From Dyella acidisoli (GTDB lineage Bacteria > Pseudomonadota > Gammaproteobacteria > Xanthomonadales > Rhodanobacteraceae), in the NCBI RefSeq assembly GCF_030160295.1, contig NZ_BSOB01000037.1, positions 22,460-86,459 on the forward strand: 64,000 nt of DNA, given 5' to 3'. The notes below the pieces were generated by a model, which was not told where the DNA came from, did not search any database, and saw only the letters and a list, made by a program, of their open reading frames with translations. The translations under genes and the position numbers were made by a program. Below, piece after piece: positions 46,775 through 56,329 of the stretch. The number at the start of each line of letters is the position of its first letter. Within the stretch, counting starts at the first letter, position 1.

Positions 46775-48112
46775 ATGACGACACTACTCGAAGCCTGGCG
46801 CCATCGCGCGACGCACCGGCAGGTGTGGGCGCTGGCCACACCGATGATTCTTTCCAACCTCACCGTACCCCTGGTGTCGCTGGTGGACAGCACCGTGGCC
46901 GGTCATCTGCCGCATACGCAGGATCTGGCTGCAGTCACCGTAGGCAGCGCGGTGTACGCGCTACCGGTGTGGAGCCTGGGCTTTCTACGCATGGGCACGA
47001 CCGGTTTCGCCGCCCAAGCCAAAGGCGCGAACGATGCTTCCGCGCTGCGCACCGTGCAGACACAGGCACTTCTGCTTGCTGCCGTGCTTGGCGTGCTGGT
47101 GGGCTTGCTGATGGTTCCGGCACTGCCGTGGCTGGTGGCCGAGATGCATGCGACGCCGCTGATGGCAGGACGCGCGCTCGATTACCTGCACTTGCGCCTG
47201 TTCGGCCTGCCGGCGGCGCTGCTCAACTATGCGTTGGCAGGGTGGTTCATCGGTGCACAGCGCGCACGCACCACACTTGCGTTGTTGCTGGTCACGAATC
47301 TGGTGAACATCGCCTTGAACTTGCTGTTCGTGCCGCTGCTCGGATGGGGCGTGCCAGGCATTGCGCTGGCATCGGTAGTCGGCGAGTGGTGCGGCGCACT
47401 TTATGGCCTGTGGCGGGCGCTCCAGGTCGTGCGCGGCCTGGACGCTCACGTCGACTGGCAAACCTTGCGCGCATGGCGGCAGTGGCTGCCCCTATTGCGC
47501 GTGAACCGCGACATCTTCCTGCGTACGCTGGCCTTGGAAGGCGTGTTCTTCAGCCTTTCGCTGCTGGGCGCACGCCTGGGCGATGCCACAGTTGCCGCGA
47601 ACGCGCTGCTGCTAAACGGATTGATGCTGACCGCCTTCGGCCTTGATGGCTTGGCCAATGCGGTCGAAGCGCTATGCGGACATGCCATCGGCGCCCGCGA
47701 CCATCACGCCTTGCGTCGCGCTCTTGTCGTGGCGGGAGGATGGTCGTTGATCGGCAGCATAGGCTATGCGTTGCTCTTCGGCAGTGCCGGCCATTTGTTC
47801 GTCGACCTGCAGACTAATCTGCCCGAAGTGCGCGATGCCGCCTACCGCTACCTGCCATGGCTGACGGCGCTGCCGATCGTGGGGATGTGGAGCTATCTGC
47901 TGGATGGTCTGTTCATTGGCGCAACGCGCGCACGCGAAATGCGCGACAGCATGCTGATGTCCGTGCTGTTCTTCGCCTTGCTTGCATGGCTCACGCGCAG
48001 CCTGGGCAACGAGGGTTTGTGGCTGACGTTCCTGGCCTTCATGACCGTGCGCGGGCTGAGCCTGGCATGGCTTGGTTTGCGTATTCGCCGACGCCGCGCG
48101 TGGATTGCATGA
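46775..48112 (+). CDS. MATE-family efflux transporter (DinF-like)
   Basis: 445 residues from MTTLLEAWRHRATHRQVWALATPMILSNLTVPLVSLVDSTVAGHL; the longer frame overlaps slyD. Twelve predicted spans in two six-helix halves. LSNLTVPLVSLVDSTVAGHL is the first-half signature, and the conserved Pro-rich helix and MGTTGFAAQAKG favour the DinF subfamily. It exports cationic or organic compounds with H+ or Na+. The substrate is unknown. Confidence 0.92.
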   Translation: MTTLLEAWRHRATHRQVWALATPMILSNLTVPLVSLVDSTVAGHLPHTQDLAAVTVGSAVYALPVWSLGFLRMGTTGFAAQAKGANDASALRTVQTQALLLAAVLGVLVGLLMVPALPWLVAEMHATPLMAGRALDYLHLRLFGLPAALLNYALAGWFIGAQRARTTLALLLVTNLVNIALNLLFVPLLGWGVPGIALASVVGEWCGALYGLWRALQVVRGLDAHVDWQTLRAWRQWLPLLRVNRDIFLRTLALEGVFFSLSLLGARLGDATVAANALLLNGLMLTAFGLDGLANAVEALCGHAIGARDHHALRRALVVAGGWSLIGSIGYALLFGSAGHLFVDLQTNLPEVRDAAYRYLPWLTALPIVGMWSYLLDGLFIGATRAREMRDSMLMSVLFFALLAWLTRSLGNEGLWLTFLAFMTVRGLSLAWLGLRIRRRRAWIA

Positions 48113-48151
48113 GCTATTGCGCAAGACGTGGCTTGGGCAATACTTAGCCTC

Positions 48152-49702
48152 ATGACTTTCGCTTCTTTTCGCCCCGCGTTACGCATCAGCACGGCTTGCT
48201 TGGCGCTGGCCTTGTTCGCCAATGCATCTTTGCATGCTGAAAATGCATCCACTGCGATAACTACTCCGCAGCAGCTTGCATCGGCCATCGATGAGCAGAT
48301 CAGCGACCCACGCTTCGCTTCCGCCAGCTGGGGCATTGCCGTGATATCGCTGGATACCGGTCATGCGTTGTACGCACATGATGCGAATCGGCTACTGCAA
48401 CCCGCTTCCACCGCCAAGCTGTACACCGCCGCGCTGGTGCTCGACACCATCGGCACCGACTACCGTATCCCCACGCAGCTGCTTGCTACGCGTCCGGTTG
48501 CACAAGGTCGCTTGGAAGGGCCGCTGATCTTGCGCGGCATGGGCGATCCCTCGCTCGGCACACCCGGCACCAACATGGACTGGGCCGACCAGCTGGCCGA
48601 ACAACTTGCCGCCAGCGGTGTGCATGACGTGCAAGGCGACCTGATCGCGGACGATAGCTACTTCCAGGGTCCGCAAATCGGCTCCGGATGGGAGGCGCGT
48701 GACCTGCAGAGTTGGTTCGCCGTACCCGCTTCAGCCTTGAGCGTGCAGGAGAACGTGGTCGATCTCACGGTGCGCGCGTCGGACGCGCCGGGTCGTCCAG
48801 CATCGCTGATGTTCGACCCGCCGGGCGCCATGACGCGGGTGGTAAACCACCTGGCCACCGGCGCCCACGGCACGCACAGCGATATCAATCTCTATCGCGC
48901 GCCGGGCGATCCGACCTTGTACGCCTTCGGCAACATTCCGGCGCAAGCGGAGTCGCAAACCTTCAAGCTCGCGATCGCCGACCCCGCCTGGTATGCCGGC
49001 ACGCGGCTGCGCGAAGCACTGGAACGGCATGGCGTGCATGTCCAGGGCGGACTGCGTGTGCGACATTGGCCCGAGCAGAACACGGCGGACATCGAGAAAG
49101 CCGTAGTGCTGGCGCAAGTGCTTTCACCGCCGGTGATGGACATCCTTTCGCGCGGTTTGAAGCGTTCGCAGAATCTGTATCTGCAGAACCTGTTGCAGAT
49201 CGCAGGCGTCAAAGCGCAGGCCAACGCAGAACAGTCCGGCGACCCGCCATCCGGCTTTTTGAGCAGCGAAGCCTGGGGCACGCGCGCGCTCAAAGCATTG
49301 CTGGATCGCATCGGCATTGCATCCGGTGCAGCGCAGATCGAGGAAGGCGCGGGGCTATCACGGCAGGATCTGTCCACACCCGATGCCATGGTGCATCTTC
49401 TGACCTATCTGGCTGGTCAGCCCTATGGTGCGCAACTACGTGATGCGCTGCCGTCCGCAGGCGTGGACGGCACACTCGAATGGCGCATGCGCAACTCGGC
49501 TGCGGCGGACAATGTGCATGCCAAGACCGGCAGCATGAACAACGTGCGCTGCCTCGTCGGCTACGTGACAACGGCAGCGGGCGAACGACTGGCGTTCGCC
49601 ATCATGCTGAACAATTTCGTGCGTGGAGAGGACGAGCCGAGTCCGAGCCGCACGCTGGATGCGATTGTGGAGTTGCTGGCGGAGTTTCAGGGGCATAGCT
49701 GA
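48152..49702 (+). CDS. dacB: D-alanyl-D-alanine carboxypeptidase/endopeptidase (PBP4, DacB)
   Basis: 516 residues from MTFASFRPALRISTACLALALF; signal peptide about 1-29. Peptidase S13: Ser86-x-x-Lys89 in LLQPASTAKLYTA, SQN (in KRSQNLYLQNLL) at the second motif, and KTG in VHAKTGSMNNVRCL. The large insert between motifs 1 and 2 is typical of type C PBPs. It trims and cuts peptidoglycan cross-links in the periplasm. It follows the MATE gene by 39 bp and may share its transcript. Confidence 0.93.
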   Translation: MTFASFRPALRISTACLALALFANASLHAENASTAITTPQQLASAIDEQISDPRFASASWGIAVISLDTGHALYAHDANRLLQPASTAKLYTAALVLDTIGTDYRIPTQLLATRPVAQGRLEGPLILRGMGDPSLGTPGTNMDWADQLAEQLAASGVHDVQGDLIADDSYFQGPQIGSGWEARDLQSWFAVPASALSVQENVVDLTVRASDAPGRPASLMFDPPGAMTRVVNHLATGAHGTHSDINLYRAPGDPTLYAFGNIPAQAESQTFKLAIADPAWYAGTRLREALERHGVHVQGGLRVRHWPEQNTADIEKAVVLAQVLSPPVMDILSRGLKRSQNLYLQNLLQIAGVKAQANAEQSGDPPSGFLSSEAWGTRALKALLDRIGIASGAAQIEEGAGLSRQDLSTPDAMVHLLTYLAGQPYGAQLRDALPSAGVDGTLEWRMRNSAAADNVHAKTGSMNNVRCLVGYVTTAAGERLAFAIMLNNFVRGEDEPSPSRTLDAIVELLAEFQGHS

Positions 49703-49808
49703 AGCCGTGGACGTAGGCTGCCGTGAAAGTCGTCTTACCTCAGGGCCGCCATTCCCAGGTTCTCTTTATCATGGCAAGTGCCGTGCTGTTGCCCCGACCT
49801 ACGCGGAC

Positions 49809-50285
49809 TCAGCGCTTCGCCAAATCCTTCTCGATCTTCTCCGGCGCATCGTTCGGCGCATAGCGCTTCACCACATTGCCATCCGTATCGACCAGGAACT
49901 TGGTGAAGTTCCACTTGATCGACTCGCTCCCCAGCAACCCCTTGGCCTCTTTCTTCAGCCATTGATAGAGCGGATGCGTCTTGTCGCCGTTCACCTCGAT
50001 CTTGGCGAACATCGGAAAGGTCACGTCATACGTCGTCGAGCAGAACTGCTTGATCTCTTCCTCGTTACCCGGTTCCTGGTGACCAAACTGGTCACAGGGA
50101 AAGCCCAGCACGGCCAGCCCTTGGTCTTGATGCTTGCGCCACAGCTCCTCCAAACCCTTGTACTGCGGGGTGAAGCCGCACTTGGAGGCCACATTGACGA
50201 TCAACAAGGTCTTGCCACGCCAATCGCCGAGCGAGCGCTCGGTGCCGTCGATGTCGCGCGCGCTGAAGTCGTATACGGTGGTCAT
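49809..50285 (-). CDS. Glutathione peroxidase family protein (BtuE-like)
   Basis: 158 residues. The peroxidatic Cys36 in NVASKCGFTPQY replaces selenocysteine. Gln69 in GFPCDQFGHQEPG and Trp125-Asn126 in IKWNFTKFLVD complete the tetrad; Cys64 is the likely resolving residue, so thioredoxin may be the reductant. Cytoplasmic peroxide removal, complementing KatG. It is divergent from metN. Confidence 0.94.
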   Translation of the reverse strand: MTTVYDFSARDIDGTERSLGDWRGKTLLIVNVASKCGFTPQYKGLEELWRKHQDQGLAVLGFPCDQFGHQEPGNEEEIKQFCSTTYDVTFPMFAKIEVNGDKTHPLYQWLKKEAKGLLGSESIKWNFTKFLVDTDGNVVKRYAPNDAPEKIEKDLAKR

Positions 50286-50382
50286 GTCGTCGCTCCGGTC
50301 ATATCGATATGGCAGTCTACTTCAGACCCCAGCCCGCCATGTGGCATAAAATGGTTTCTTTCGACTCCAGACTAGGCTTGCC

Positions 50383-51393
50383 GTGATCCGCTTCATCGAT
50401 GTCCACAAATCCTACCGGGTCGAAGGCAAGGACATTCCGGCGCTGGAGCCTTTCAGCCTGGAGATCGCGGATGGCGAAGTATTCGGCATCATCGGCCATT
50501 CCGGCGCAGGCAAATCCACCCTCATCCGCCTGATCAACCTGCTGGAGCGCCCGAGTGGTGGACGCATCCTGATCGGCAACACTGAGATGACCGCACTGCA
50601 CGACGATGCCCTGCGCGAGGCACGGCAAGGCATCGGCATGATCTTCCAGCACTTCAACCTGCTCTCTTCGCAGACAGTGGTGGAAAACATCGCCTTTCCA
50701 ATGCGCTTGGCCGGCAACAAGGATGCAAAAGCGATTCGTGCGCGCGTCGACGAACTGTTGCAACGCGTAGGTTTGACCGCGCATGCAAACAAGTATCCAT
50801 CGCAGCTTTCCGGCGGACAGAAACAGCGCGTGGGCATTGCACGCGCCCTGGCCAATCGCCCTTCCATCCTGCTGTGCGACGAAGCCACCAGCGCGCTCGA
50901 TCCGCAGACCACTGCATCGGTGCTGGAACTGCTCGCGGAAATCAATCGCGAACTGAAGCTCACCATCGTGCTGATCACGCATGAAATGGACGTGGTACGT
51001 CGCGTATGCGATCGCGTGGCCGTACTGGACGCCGGGCGGATCGTGGAACACGGCACGGTTGCGGATGTCTTTCTGCATCCGCAGCACGCCACCACACGTC
51101 GCTTCGTCAACGAAGCACTACCCGAAGAAGCCGCGGGCGAACACCTGCCCTACGAAAATGTACCGGGCCGCATCCTGCGCTTGTCGTTCCGCGGCGAAGC
51201 CACCTGGTCCCCGACGCTGGGGCGCGTAACACGCGAAACCGGCGTGGATTTCAACATCCTGGCCGGACGCATCGACCGCATCAAGGATCTGCCCTACGGC
51301 CAGCTCACATTGGCCATGCAGGGCGATAACGTGGATACCGCTTTGCGCTCGCTGCGCGAAGCGGGCATCGAAGTGGAGGAACTTGCCCGATGA
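50383..51393 (+). CDS. metN: Methionine ABC transporter ATP-binding protein MetN
   Basis: 336 residues, GTG start. Walker [10 protein letters not shown] at 38-46, Q-loop MIFQHFN, signature LSGGQKQR, Walker [13 protein letters not shown]. After about residue 260 comes a NIL regulatory domain ([18 protein letters not shown]...), which binds methionine and inhibits transport. It powers uptake of D- and L-methionine. The stop overlaps the metI start by 4 bp (ATGA). A TAAAAT -10-like hexamer lies at about 50347-50352. Confidence 0.95.
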   Translation: MIRFIDVHKSYRVEGKDIPALEPFSLEIADGEVFGIIGHSGAGKSTLIRLINLLERPSGGRILIGNTEMTALHDDALREARQGIGMIFQHFNLLSSQTVVENIAFPMRLAGNKDAKAIRARVDELLQRVGLTAHANKYPSQLSGGQKQRVGIARALANRPSILLCDEATSALDPQTTASVLELLAEINRELKLTIVLITHEMDVVRRVCDRVAVLDAGRIVEHGTVADVFLHPQHATTRRFVNEALPEEAAGEHLPYENVPGRILRLSFRGEATWSPTLGRVTRETGVDFNILAGRIDRIKDLPYGQLTLAMQGDNVDTALRSLREAGIEVEELAR

Positions 51394-52082
51394 TCGCCGC
51401 CCACCTTTCCCCGCTGCACACGCTGTTTCCCAATATCGACGACTGGGGTGAAATGGGCCAAGCGTGCATCGATACGCTGCTGATGCTGGGCGGCTCGCTG
51501 CTGCTGACGGTGGTCATCGGCTTGCCGCTGGGCGTGCTGCTGTTCCTTACCGGAAAAGGTCAATTGCATGCCATGCCCAAGCTCTACGGCGCGCTGTCTT
51601 TGGTCGTGAACGTGCTGCGTTCGATTCCTTTCATCATCCTGATGATCGTGCTGATGCCGATAACCTACATACTGGTCGGTACCAAGCTTGGCATTCGCGG
51701 TGCGATTCCGCCGTTGGTGATCGGTGCCGCACCGTTCTTTGCGCGTCTGGTTGAAACCTCGTTGCGCGAAGTGGAGCGTGGAGTGATTGAAGCCTCGCAA
51801 GCGATGGGCGCTACCACTTGGCAAATCGTGCGCCACGTACTACTGCCCGAAGCGCGCGCCGGTCTTTGGGCCGGTGTGACGGTCACCGCCATTGCGCTGG
51901 TCGGTTACACCGCCATGGGCGGCGCGATCGGCGCGGGCGGGCTGGGCGATCTGGCCTATCGCTACGGTTACCTCAGCTACAAATCCGACTACATGGTGGT
52001 AACGGTGTTGCTGCTGATCGTACTCGTCCAGCTTTTGCAGATGCTGGGCGATCGCATCGTGGCGCATTACAGCCGACGCTAA
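51390..52082 (+). CDS. metI: Methionine ABC transporter permease MetI
   Basis: 230 residues, five predicted spans, BPD_transp_1. The EAA coupling motif is [28 protein letters not shown]. Length and position match MetI. Translationally coupled to metN by the ATGA overlap; metQ starts 75 bp after its stop. Confidence 0.95.
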   Translation: MIAAHLSPLHTLFPNIDDWGEMGQACIDTLLMLGGSLLLTVVIGLPLGVLLFLTGKGQLHAMPKLYGALSLVVNVLRSIPFIILMIVLMPITYILVGTKLGIRGAIPPLVIGAAPFFARLVETSLREVERGVIEASQAMGATTWQIVRHVLLPEARAGLWAGVTVTAIALVGYTAMGGAIGAGGLGDLAYRYGYLSYKSDYMVVTVLLLIVLVQLLQMLGDRIVAHYSRR

Positions 52083-52157
52083 GTCCTGCGCAGCGCAGGT
52101 TTTTTGCATCCGGCCGTATGGACGGCTATTCTGGCCTGCCGCACAAGGATTGCTCCC

Positions 52158-52955
52158 ATGAAAAAGCTGATGGTTCTCCTGGCTGCTGCCCTGCTCGTGG
52201 CCGGCTGCTCATCCTCCGGCTCCGGCGACGCCGGCAACCAGACGCTGATTGTGGCCGCCACCGCGGTGCCGCATGCGGAGATCCTCAAGGAAGTGAAGCC
52301 GATCCTCGCGAAGGAAGGCGTGAATCTGGAGATCAAGGTGTTCGCCGACTACGTGCAGCCCAATCTGCAGGTGGACGAAAAAACCATCGACGTGAACTAC
52401 TTCCAAACCAAACCTTATCTGGATGCCTTCAACCGCGAGCGGAAAACCAACCTGATCATCATTGCCGGCGTGCACATCGAGCCGTTCGGAGCGTACTCGC
52501 ACAAGCTCAAATCCATCGATCAGCTGGCCGACGGCGCCACTGTTGCGATCCCTAATGATCCGAGCAACAACAGCCGCGCTTTGCTACTGCTCGCCAAGCA
52601 CGGTCTGATCACGCTGAAAGATCCCAACGACGAGCTGGCGACCACCAAGGACATCACTGCCAATCCCAAGAACCTGAAGTTCAAGGAACTGGAAGCGGCG
52701 ATGCTGCCACGCACATTGGATGAAGTGGATCTGGCGCTGATCAATACCAATTACGCGCTAGCCGCCGGCTTGAATCCGACCAAGGATGCGCTGCTGATCG
52801 AGAGCAAGGATTCACCCTACGTGAATTACCTGGTGGGGCGTCCGGACAACAAGGACGATCCGCGCGTGCAGAAACTGGCGCAGGCGTTGACCAGTCCGGA
52901 AGTGAAGAGCTTTATCGAGCAGAAATATCACGGCGCTGTGTTGCCGGCGTTCTGA
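52158..52955 (+). CDS. metQ: Methionine-binding lipoprotein MetQ
   Basis: 265 residues from ATG 52158 (AAGGAT upstream). Lipobox LLVAGC makes Cys17 the lipid anchor. The NlpA/MetQ fold is shown by VAATAVPHAEILKEVKPILAKEG, DVNYFQTKPYLD and AIPNDPSNNSRALLLLAKHGLI. It delivers methionine to MetNI at the inner membrane. Third gene of metNIQ; a perfect inverted repeat follows it. Confidence 0.95.
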   Translation: MKKLMVLLAAALLVAGCSSSGSGDAGNQTLIVAATAVPHAEILKEVKPILAKEGVNLEIKVFADYVQPNLQVDEKTIDVNYFQTKPYLDAFNRERKTNLIIIAGVHIEPFGAYSHKLKSIDQLADGATVAIPNDPSNNSRALLLLAKHGLITLKDPNDELATTKDITANPKNLKFKELEAAMLPRTLDEVDLALINTNYALAAGLNPTKDALLIESKDSPYVNYLVGRPDNKDDPRVQKLAQALTSPEVKSFIEQKYHGAVLPAF

Positions 52956-52988
52956 TACCTAGCGTTACCACTGCGCGCTCCATGTGCC

Positions 52989-53065
52989 GTCATTCCCGCG
53001 AAAGCGGGAATCCAGTTTGTTCTGATGCAAAAGCAAAGATGGATTCCCGCTTTCGCGGGAATGAC
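52989..53065. repeat. Paired REP-type inverted repeat between metQ and pncB
   Basis: Perfect 26-bp inverted arms (52989-53014 and 53040-53065), each itself containing the palindrome ATTCCCGCGAAAGCGGGAAT or its complement, around a 25-bp spacer. It can fold as one long hairpin or two, and sits between convergent genes, where it may serve as a terminator. Confidence 0.85.
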
Positions 53066-53086
53066 GACCATGGGGAGATATATGGG

Positions 53087-54286
53087 TTATACGGCAGATT
53101 CCGCCTCCACCAGCACCGGAATATCGAACACCTGCCGCAAGTAAGCGATATAAGCATCGTCCTCGCACATGTTCTTACCCGGCGAATCGCTGAGCTTGGC
53201 CACCGGCTGCCCATTGCAGCGAACCATCTTGATCACGATGTTGAGTGGCGTTGGACCAACGTCGTTGGTGAGATTGGTGCCCACGCCGAAGGCCAGCTGG
53301 CATCGGCCATGGAAGTGCTTGAACAGCTTCATCACCTTTGGAATATCCAGGCTGTCGCTGAATACCAGCACCTTGCTGCGCGGATCGACGCGGTTGGCCT
53401 GGTAATGCGCCAGCACGCGCTCGCCCCAGGCAAAGGGATCGCCTGAATCATGCCGCGTGCCGTCGAACAGCTTGCAGAAATACATGTCGAAATCGCGCAG
53501 GAAGGCGGTAAGGCCGTAGACGTCCGATAAGGCGATGCCCAGGTCCCCGCGATACTCCTTCGCCCATGCCTCCAACGCCGCAATTTGCGAATCGCGCAGA
53601 CGCGGCCCCAGCGCCTGATGCGCCTGCAGGTATTCGTGCGCCAGCGTGCCCAGTGGACGCAGGCCTAGTTGCCACGCCAACCATACGTTGCTGGTGCCGG
53701 TCAGTTGCGCGCCCAGACCTTCACGTAGCGTCGCGACCACTTCCCGATGCCATTCATGCGAGAAGCGCCTGCGCGTGCCGTAGTCCGCAATGCGGCACTC
53801 CTCGTAGCCAGGCGTTCCATGTAGCAGCGCGATCTTCTCCTTCAGCCGGCGACGCCCTTCGGCGAGATCCAGGCCAGGATGCGTATTGCGGAAATACACC
53901 TCGTTGACGATCGCCAGCAACGGCACTTCAAACAAGATGGTGTGCAGCCAAGGGCCGCAAATGCGTATGTCGATCTCGCCGTTGTTCAAGGGCGAGGGAA
54001 CAATGTCCACGTATTTCGTGTTGAGCTGGAACAGACCGAGGAAGTCGACGAAATCGCTCTTGATGAAGCGCCAGGAGCGCAGGTAATCAAGCTCTTGCTC
54101 GGTAAAGCGCAGGCTGCACAGCGCATCCAGCTCCTCTCGGATTTCATCGATATACGGCACCAGGTTGACACCAGGGTTGCGACACTTGAAGCGGTACTCC
54201 ACCTGCGCAGCAGGATATTGATGCAGCACCACCTGCATCATGGAGAATTTGTAAAGATCGGTATCGAGCAGAGAGCTAACGATCAT
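53087..54286 (-). CDS. pncB: Nicotinate phosphoribosyltransferase
   Basis: 399 residues from [25 protein letters not shown] (ATG 54284-54286), the E. coli PncB length. [25 protein letters not shown] and [19 protein letters not shown] (with the phosphorylatable His) are signature blocks. It converts nicotinate and PRPP to nicotinate mononucleotide in NAD salvage, one step upstream of the product of the CinA-type amidohydrolase elsewhere in this window. Translation start has only a weak Shine-Dalgarno. The strongly structured RNA at 54391-54530 lies on the same strand just upstream. Confidence 0.95.
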   Translation of the reverse strand: MIVSSLLDTDLYKFSMMQVVLHQYPAAQVEYRFKCRNPGVNLVPYIDEIREELDALCSLRFTEQELDYLRSWRFIKSDFVDFLGLFQLNTKYVDIVPSPLNNGEIDIRICGPWLHTILFEVPLLAIVNEVYFRNTHPGLDLAEGRRRLKEKIALLHGTPGYEECRIADYGTRRRFSHEWHREVVATLREGLGAQLTGTSNVWLAWQLGLRPLGTLAHEYLQAHQALGPRLRDSQIAALEAWAKEYRGDLGIALSDVYGLTAFLRDFDMYFCKLFDGTRHDSGDPFAWGERVLAHYQANRVDPRSKVLVFSDSLDIPKVMKLFKHFHGRCQLAFGVGTNLTNDVGPTPLNIVIKMVRCNGQPVAKLSDSPGKNMCEDDAYIAYLRQVFDIPVLVEAESAV

Positions 54287-54390
54287 GGAGTGTCCATGTC
54301 GGAGGAAGAAACATCGCGCATGGCGCGGCACTCGCAGATTATCTCGCTGAAGCCCTTGCCATGAATAGCTGGGAGAGATTTAGCAAAGCT

Positions 54391-54530
54391 AAAAAAAGAT
54401 AAAACCCCGGCAGCCAGGGGAATAACTGCCGGGGTTTGCTAGGCCGTGTTCCGGGGGGAGGGTAAACTAGGAACCGGCCCCTGGATGTCACGATGTGTTG
54501 TGGCATCCGGTCGTCGCCTCACGGCGATAC
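54391..54530 (-). ncRNA. Candidate small RNA with C-rich loops (sX13-like?) or pncB leader
   Basis: Four hairpins in a row on the minus strand. TCGCC-GTGA-GGCGA is at 54514-54527. GGATG/CATCC closes 54483-54508. A 10-bp stem with one bulge (GGCCG.GTTCC/GGAAC CGGCC) at 54442-54479 has the loop CCCTCCCCCC. A 12-bp terminator stem at 54402-54437 has a TCCCC loop, followed by TTATCTTTTTTT. C-rich single-stranded loops that can pair with Shine-Dalgarno sequences resemble sX13 of Xanthomonas. A TTGAAC -35-like site is at 54560-54565. No protein frame fits. It could instead be an attenuator for pncB 105 bp downstream. Confidence 0.62.
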
Positions 54531-54669
54531 GAATGCTTAGTGCGTCCGACGCGAACGAAGTTCAAGTGACCGATCGAAACGAGATGAATCGGTTCAGCTT
54601 TCCGAAAGCATTGCACCAACTGTTTCATCTGCATCCTTTCCAACTACTTGTCAGTACAAGGCCATAAGC

Positions 54670-55482
54670 ATGCTGCGTCGCTGTCTTGCCCTGTTCGTGC
54701 TGTGCTTCGCTCTGCCGATCCATGCGGCCGATCTGAGCATCGATGCCGGCCACGGTGCGCATATTTTGACCACTGCTCAATTGCTGGTACGCGCCGATGT
54801 GCAGAACGTGACGATTCCCGATGACGTCGCCTTCCATCGCACAATGGAATATCGCGCCGTGCCGCTGCGCGCTCTGCTACCGGAACTTGCGCATGGCGAT
54901 CGTTTGAAATTTGTTGCGAACGACGGTTTCTCGGTCGACATCGCGGCAGATGCCATTCTCAATCAGGCAGGCGCGCAAGCATGGCTTGCGATTGAGGACC
55001 CGCGGCACGTATGGCCATCGCTGCCCAATAACAAGGGCGATGCCGGTCCTTTCTATGTGGTGTGGACACATCCAACGGCAGCCAACATCAGCAGCGAGCA
55101 ATGGCCTTACCAATTGGCACGCATCCAACGCACGCAAGATGTAGCTTCCCGCTTTCCAGCCATCACACCTGCAGCTTCCGTGCCTGCTGACAGCCCCGTT
55201 CGACAGGGCTATGCCGTGTTCCAACGCACCTGCTTCGCCTGCCACACACTCAATGGCGAGGGTGATGCCCGCATGGGACCGGACCTCAATATTCCGCACA
55301 GCCCCACCGAGTACCTCAGCTCGGACACGCTGCGCGCATTCATCCGCAATCCGCAGTCTCTGCGACGCTGGCCGGAAGGAAAGATGACCGGCTTCCCCAC
55401 ACAGGCGTTACTGTCGGACGCGGATCTGGATGCGGTGATCGCCTACTTGAAGTACATGGCGCAACATAAAGCGGAGAAGTAA
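54670..55482 (+). CDS. c-type cytochrome with N-terminal molybdopterin-oxidoreductase-like domain
   Basis: 270 residues; signal peptide 1-20 (PIHAAD). Residues 21-155 (TAQLLVRADVQNVTIPDDVAFHRT, RAVPLRALLP, FVANDGFSVDIAADAIL, PFYVVWTHP) resemble a sulfite-oxidase-type fold fragment without its cofactor cysteine. Residues 175-266 form a class I cytochrome c: haem motif CFACH (C188-H192) and axial Met239 in GKMTGFP. It is periplasmic and probably passes electrons from an unidentified dehydrogenase. It lies 19 bp upstream of the DUF72 gene. Confidence 0.82.
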   Translation: MLRRCLALFVLCFALPIHAADLSIDAGHGAHILTTAQLLVRADVQNVTIPDDVAFHRTMEYRAVPLRALLPELAHGDRLKFVANDGFSVDIAADAILNQAGAQAWLAIEDPRHVWPSLPNNKGDAGPFYVVWTHPTAANISSEQWPYQLARIQRTQDVASRFPAITPAASVPADSPVRQGYAVFQRTCFACHTLNGEGDARMGPDLNIPHSPTEYLSSDTLRAFIRNPQSLRRWPEGKMTGFPTQALLSDADLDAVIAYLKYMAQHKAEK

Positions 55483-55501
55483 CCCGCGGAGCACTTGAAC
55501 C

Positions 55502-56329
55502 ATGGAACTGTTCGACGAACATCCCCGACCGGTAAACGGTATTCGCGTCGGCATCGGTGGCTGGACTTTCGCGCCATGGCGCGACAACTTCTATCCGAAA
55601 GGTCTCGTGCAGCGGCGCGAACTGGAGTACGCCAGCCGCAAACTCACCGCAATCGAAGTCAACGGCACGTATTACGGGACGCAGAAGCCCTCAACGTATG
55701 CAAAATGGGCTGCTGAAACGCCAGAAGGTTTCGTGTTCTCAGCCAAGGCGCCGATGCGCATCATGCAATCGCGCAAGCTGGAGAAAACTAGGCCCCAGAT
55801 TGAGGACTTCCTGGGCGGCATCATCTCGCTGGGCGATCGGCTCGGCCCGATCGTGTGGCAATTCGACGCCAACGAGAATGTGCAGCGCGACAGTTTCGCC
55901 GAATTCCTCGATTTGTTGCCGAAGCAGATCGAAGCACGCACGTTGCGCCATGTGCTGGACGTACGCGATCCGGAGTTCGTCAATGCCGATTACCTCGAGC
56001 TAGTACGCAAGCATGGCATGGCGACAGTGTTCACCGATTCACCCGACTATCCATCCTTTGCCAATGTGACCGCGGATTTCGTCTACGCGCGGCTTATGCG
56101 TTCCCGCAGCAACGTGACGACGGGCTACGGCAGCAAGGAACTCGATGGCTGGGCGAAGCGTGCCCACGCATGGGCGAGCGGAGCACAACCGACAGATCTT
56201 CCTTACCTTGATGCAGAACGTGCGCCGCAACGCAAGCGCGATGTCTTCGTTTTCTTCATCAGCGCAGCGAAGGAGCGCAACCCGGCCGCAGCGATGGCGT
56301 TGATCGAGCGACTTCCTAATTTTTGCTGA
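55502..56329 (+). CDS. DUF72 (YecE-like) protein
   Basis: 275 residues, TIM-barrel-like DUF72 family. VGIGGWTFAPWRDNFYPKG, LTAIEVNGTYYGTQKPSTYAKWAAETPEGFVFSAKAP and DRLGPIVWQFDAN are the conserved blocks. The molecular function of the family is not established. Shine-Dalgarno CGGAG lies upstream. Its stop overlaps the stop region of the convergent aminopeptidase gene by 14 bp. Confidence 0.9.
   Translation: MELFDEHPRPVNGIRVGIGGWTFAPWRDNFYPKGLVQRRELEYASRKLTAIEVNGTYYGTQKPSTYAKWAAETPEGFVFSAKAPMRIMQSRKLEKTRPQIEDFLGGIISLGDRLGPIVWQFDANENVQRDSFAEFLDLLPKQIEARTLRHVLDVRDPEFVNADYLELVRKHGMATVFTDSPDYPSFANVTADFVYARLMRSRSNVTTGYGSKELDGWAKRAHAWASGAQPTDLPYLDAERAPQRKRDVFVFFISAAKERNPAAAMALIERLPNFC

Noticed and set aside
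46168..47646. 492-codon plus-strand frame across slyD and the MATE gene
   Set aside because: It overlaps two well-supported genes in other frames and has no family features.
52989..53065. CRISPR-like repeat
   Set aside because: Only two inverted arms with one spacer and no cas genes; it is a palindromic element.
54446..54667. 73-codon plus-strand frame in the pncB upstream gap
   Set aside because: No Shine-Dalgarno, no homology, and it overlaps the strongly structured RNA candidate.
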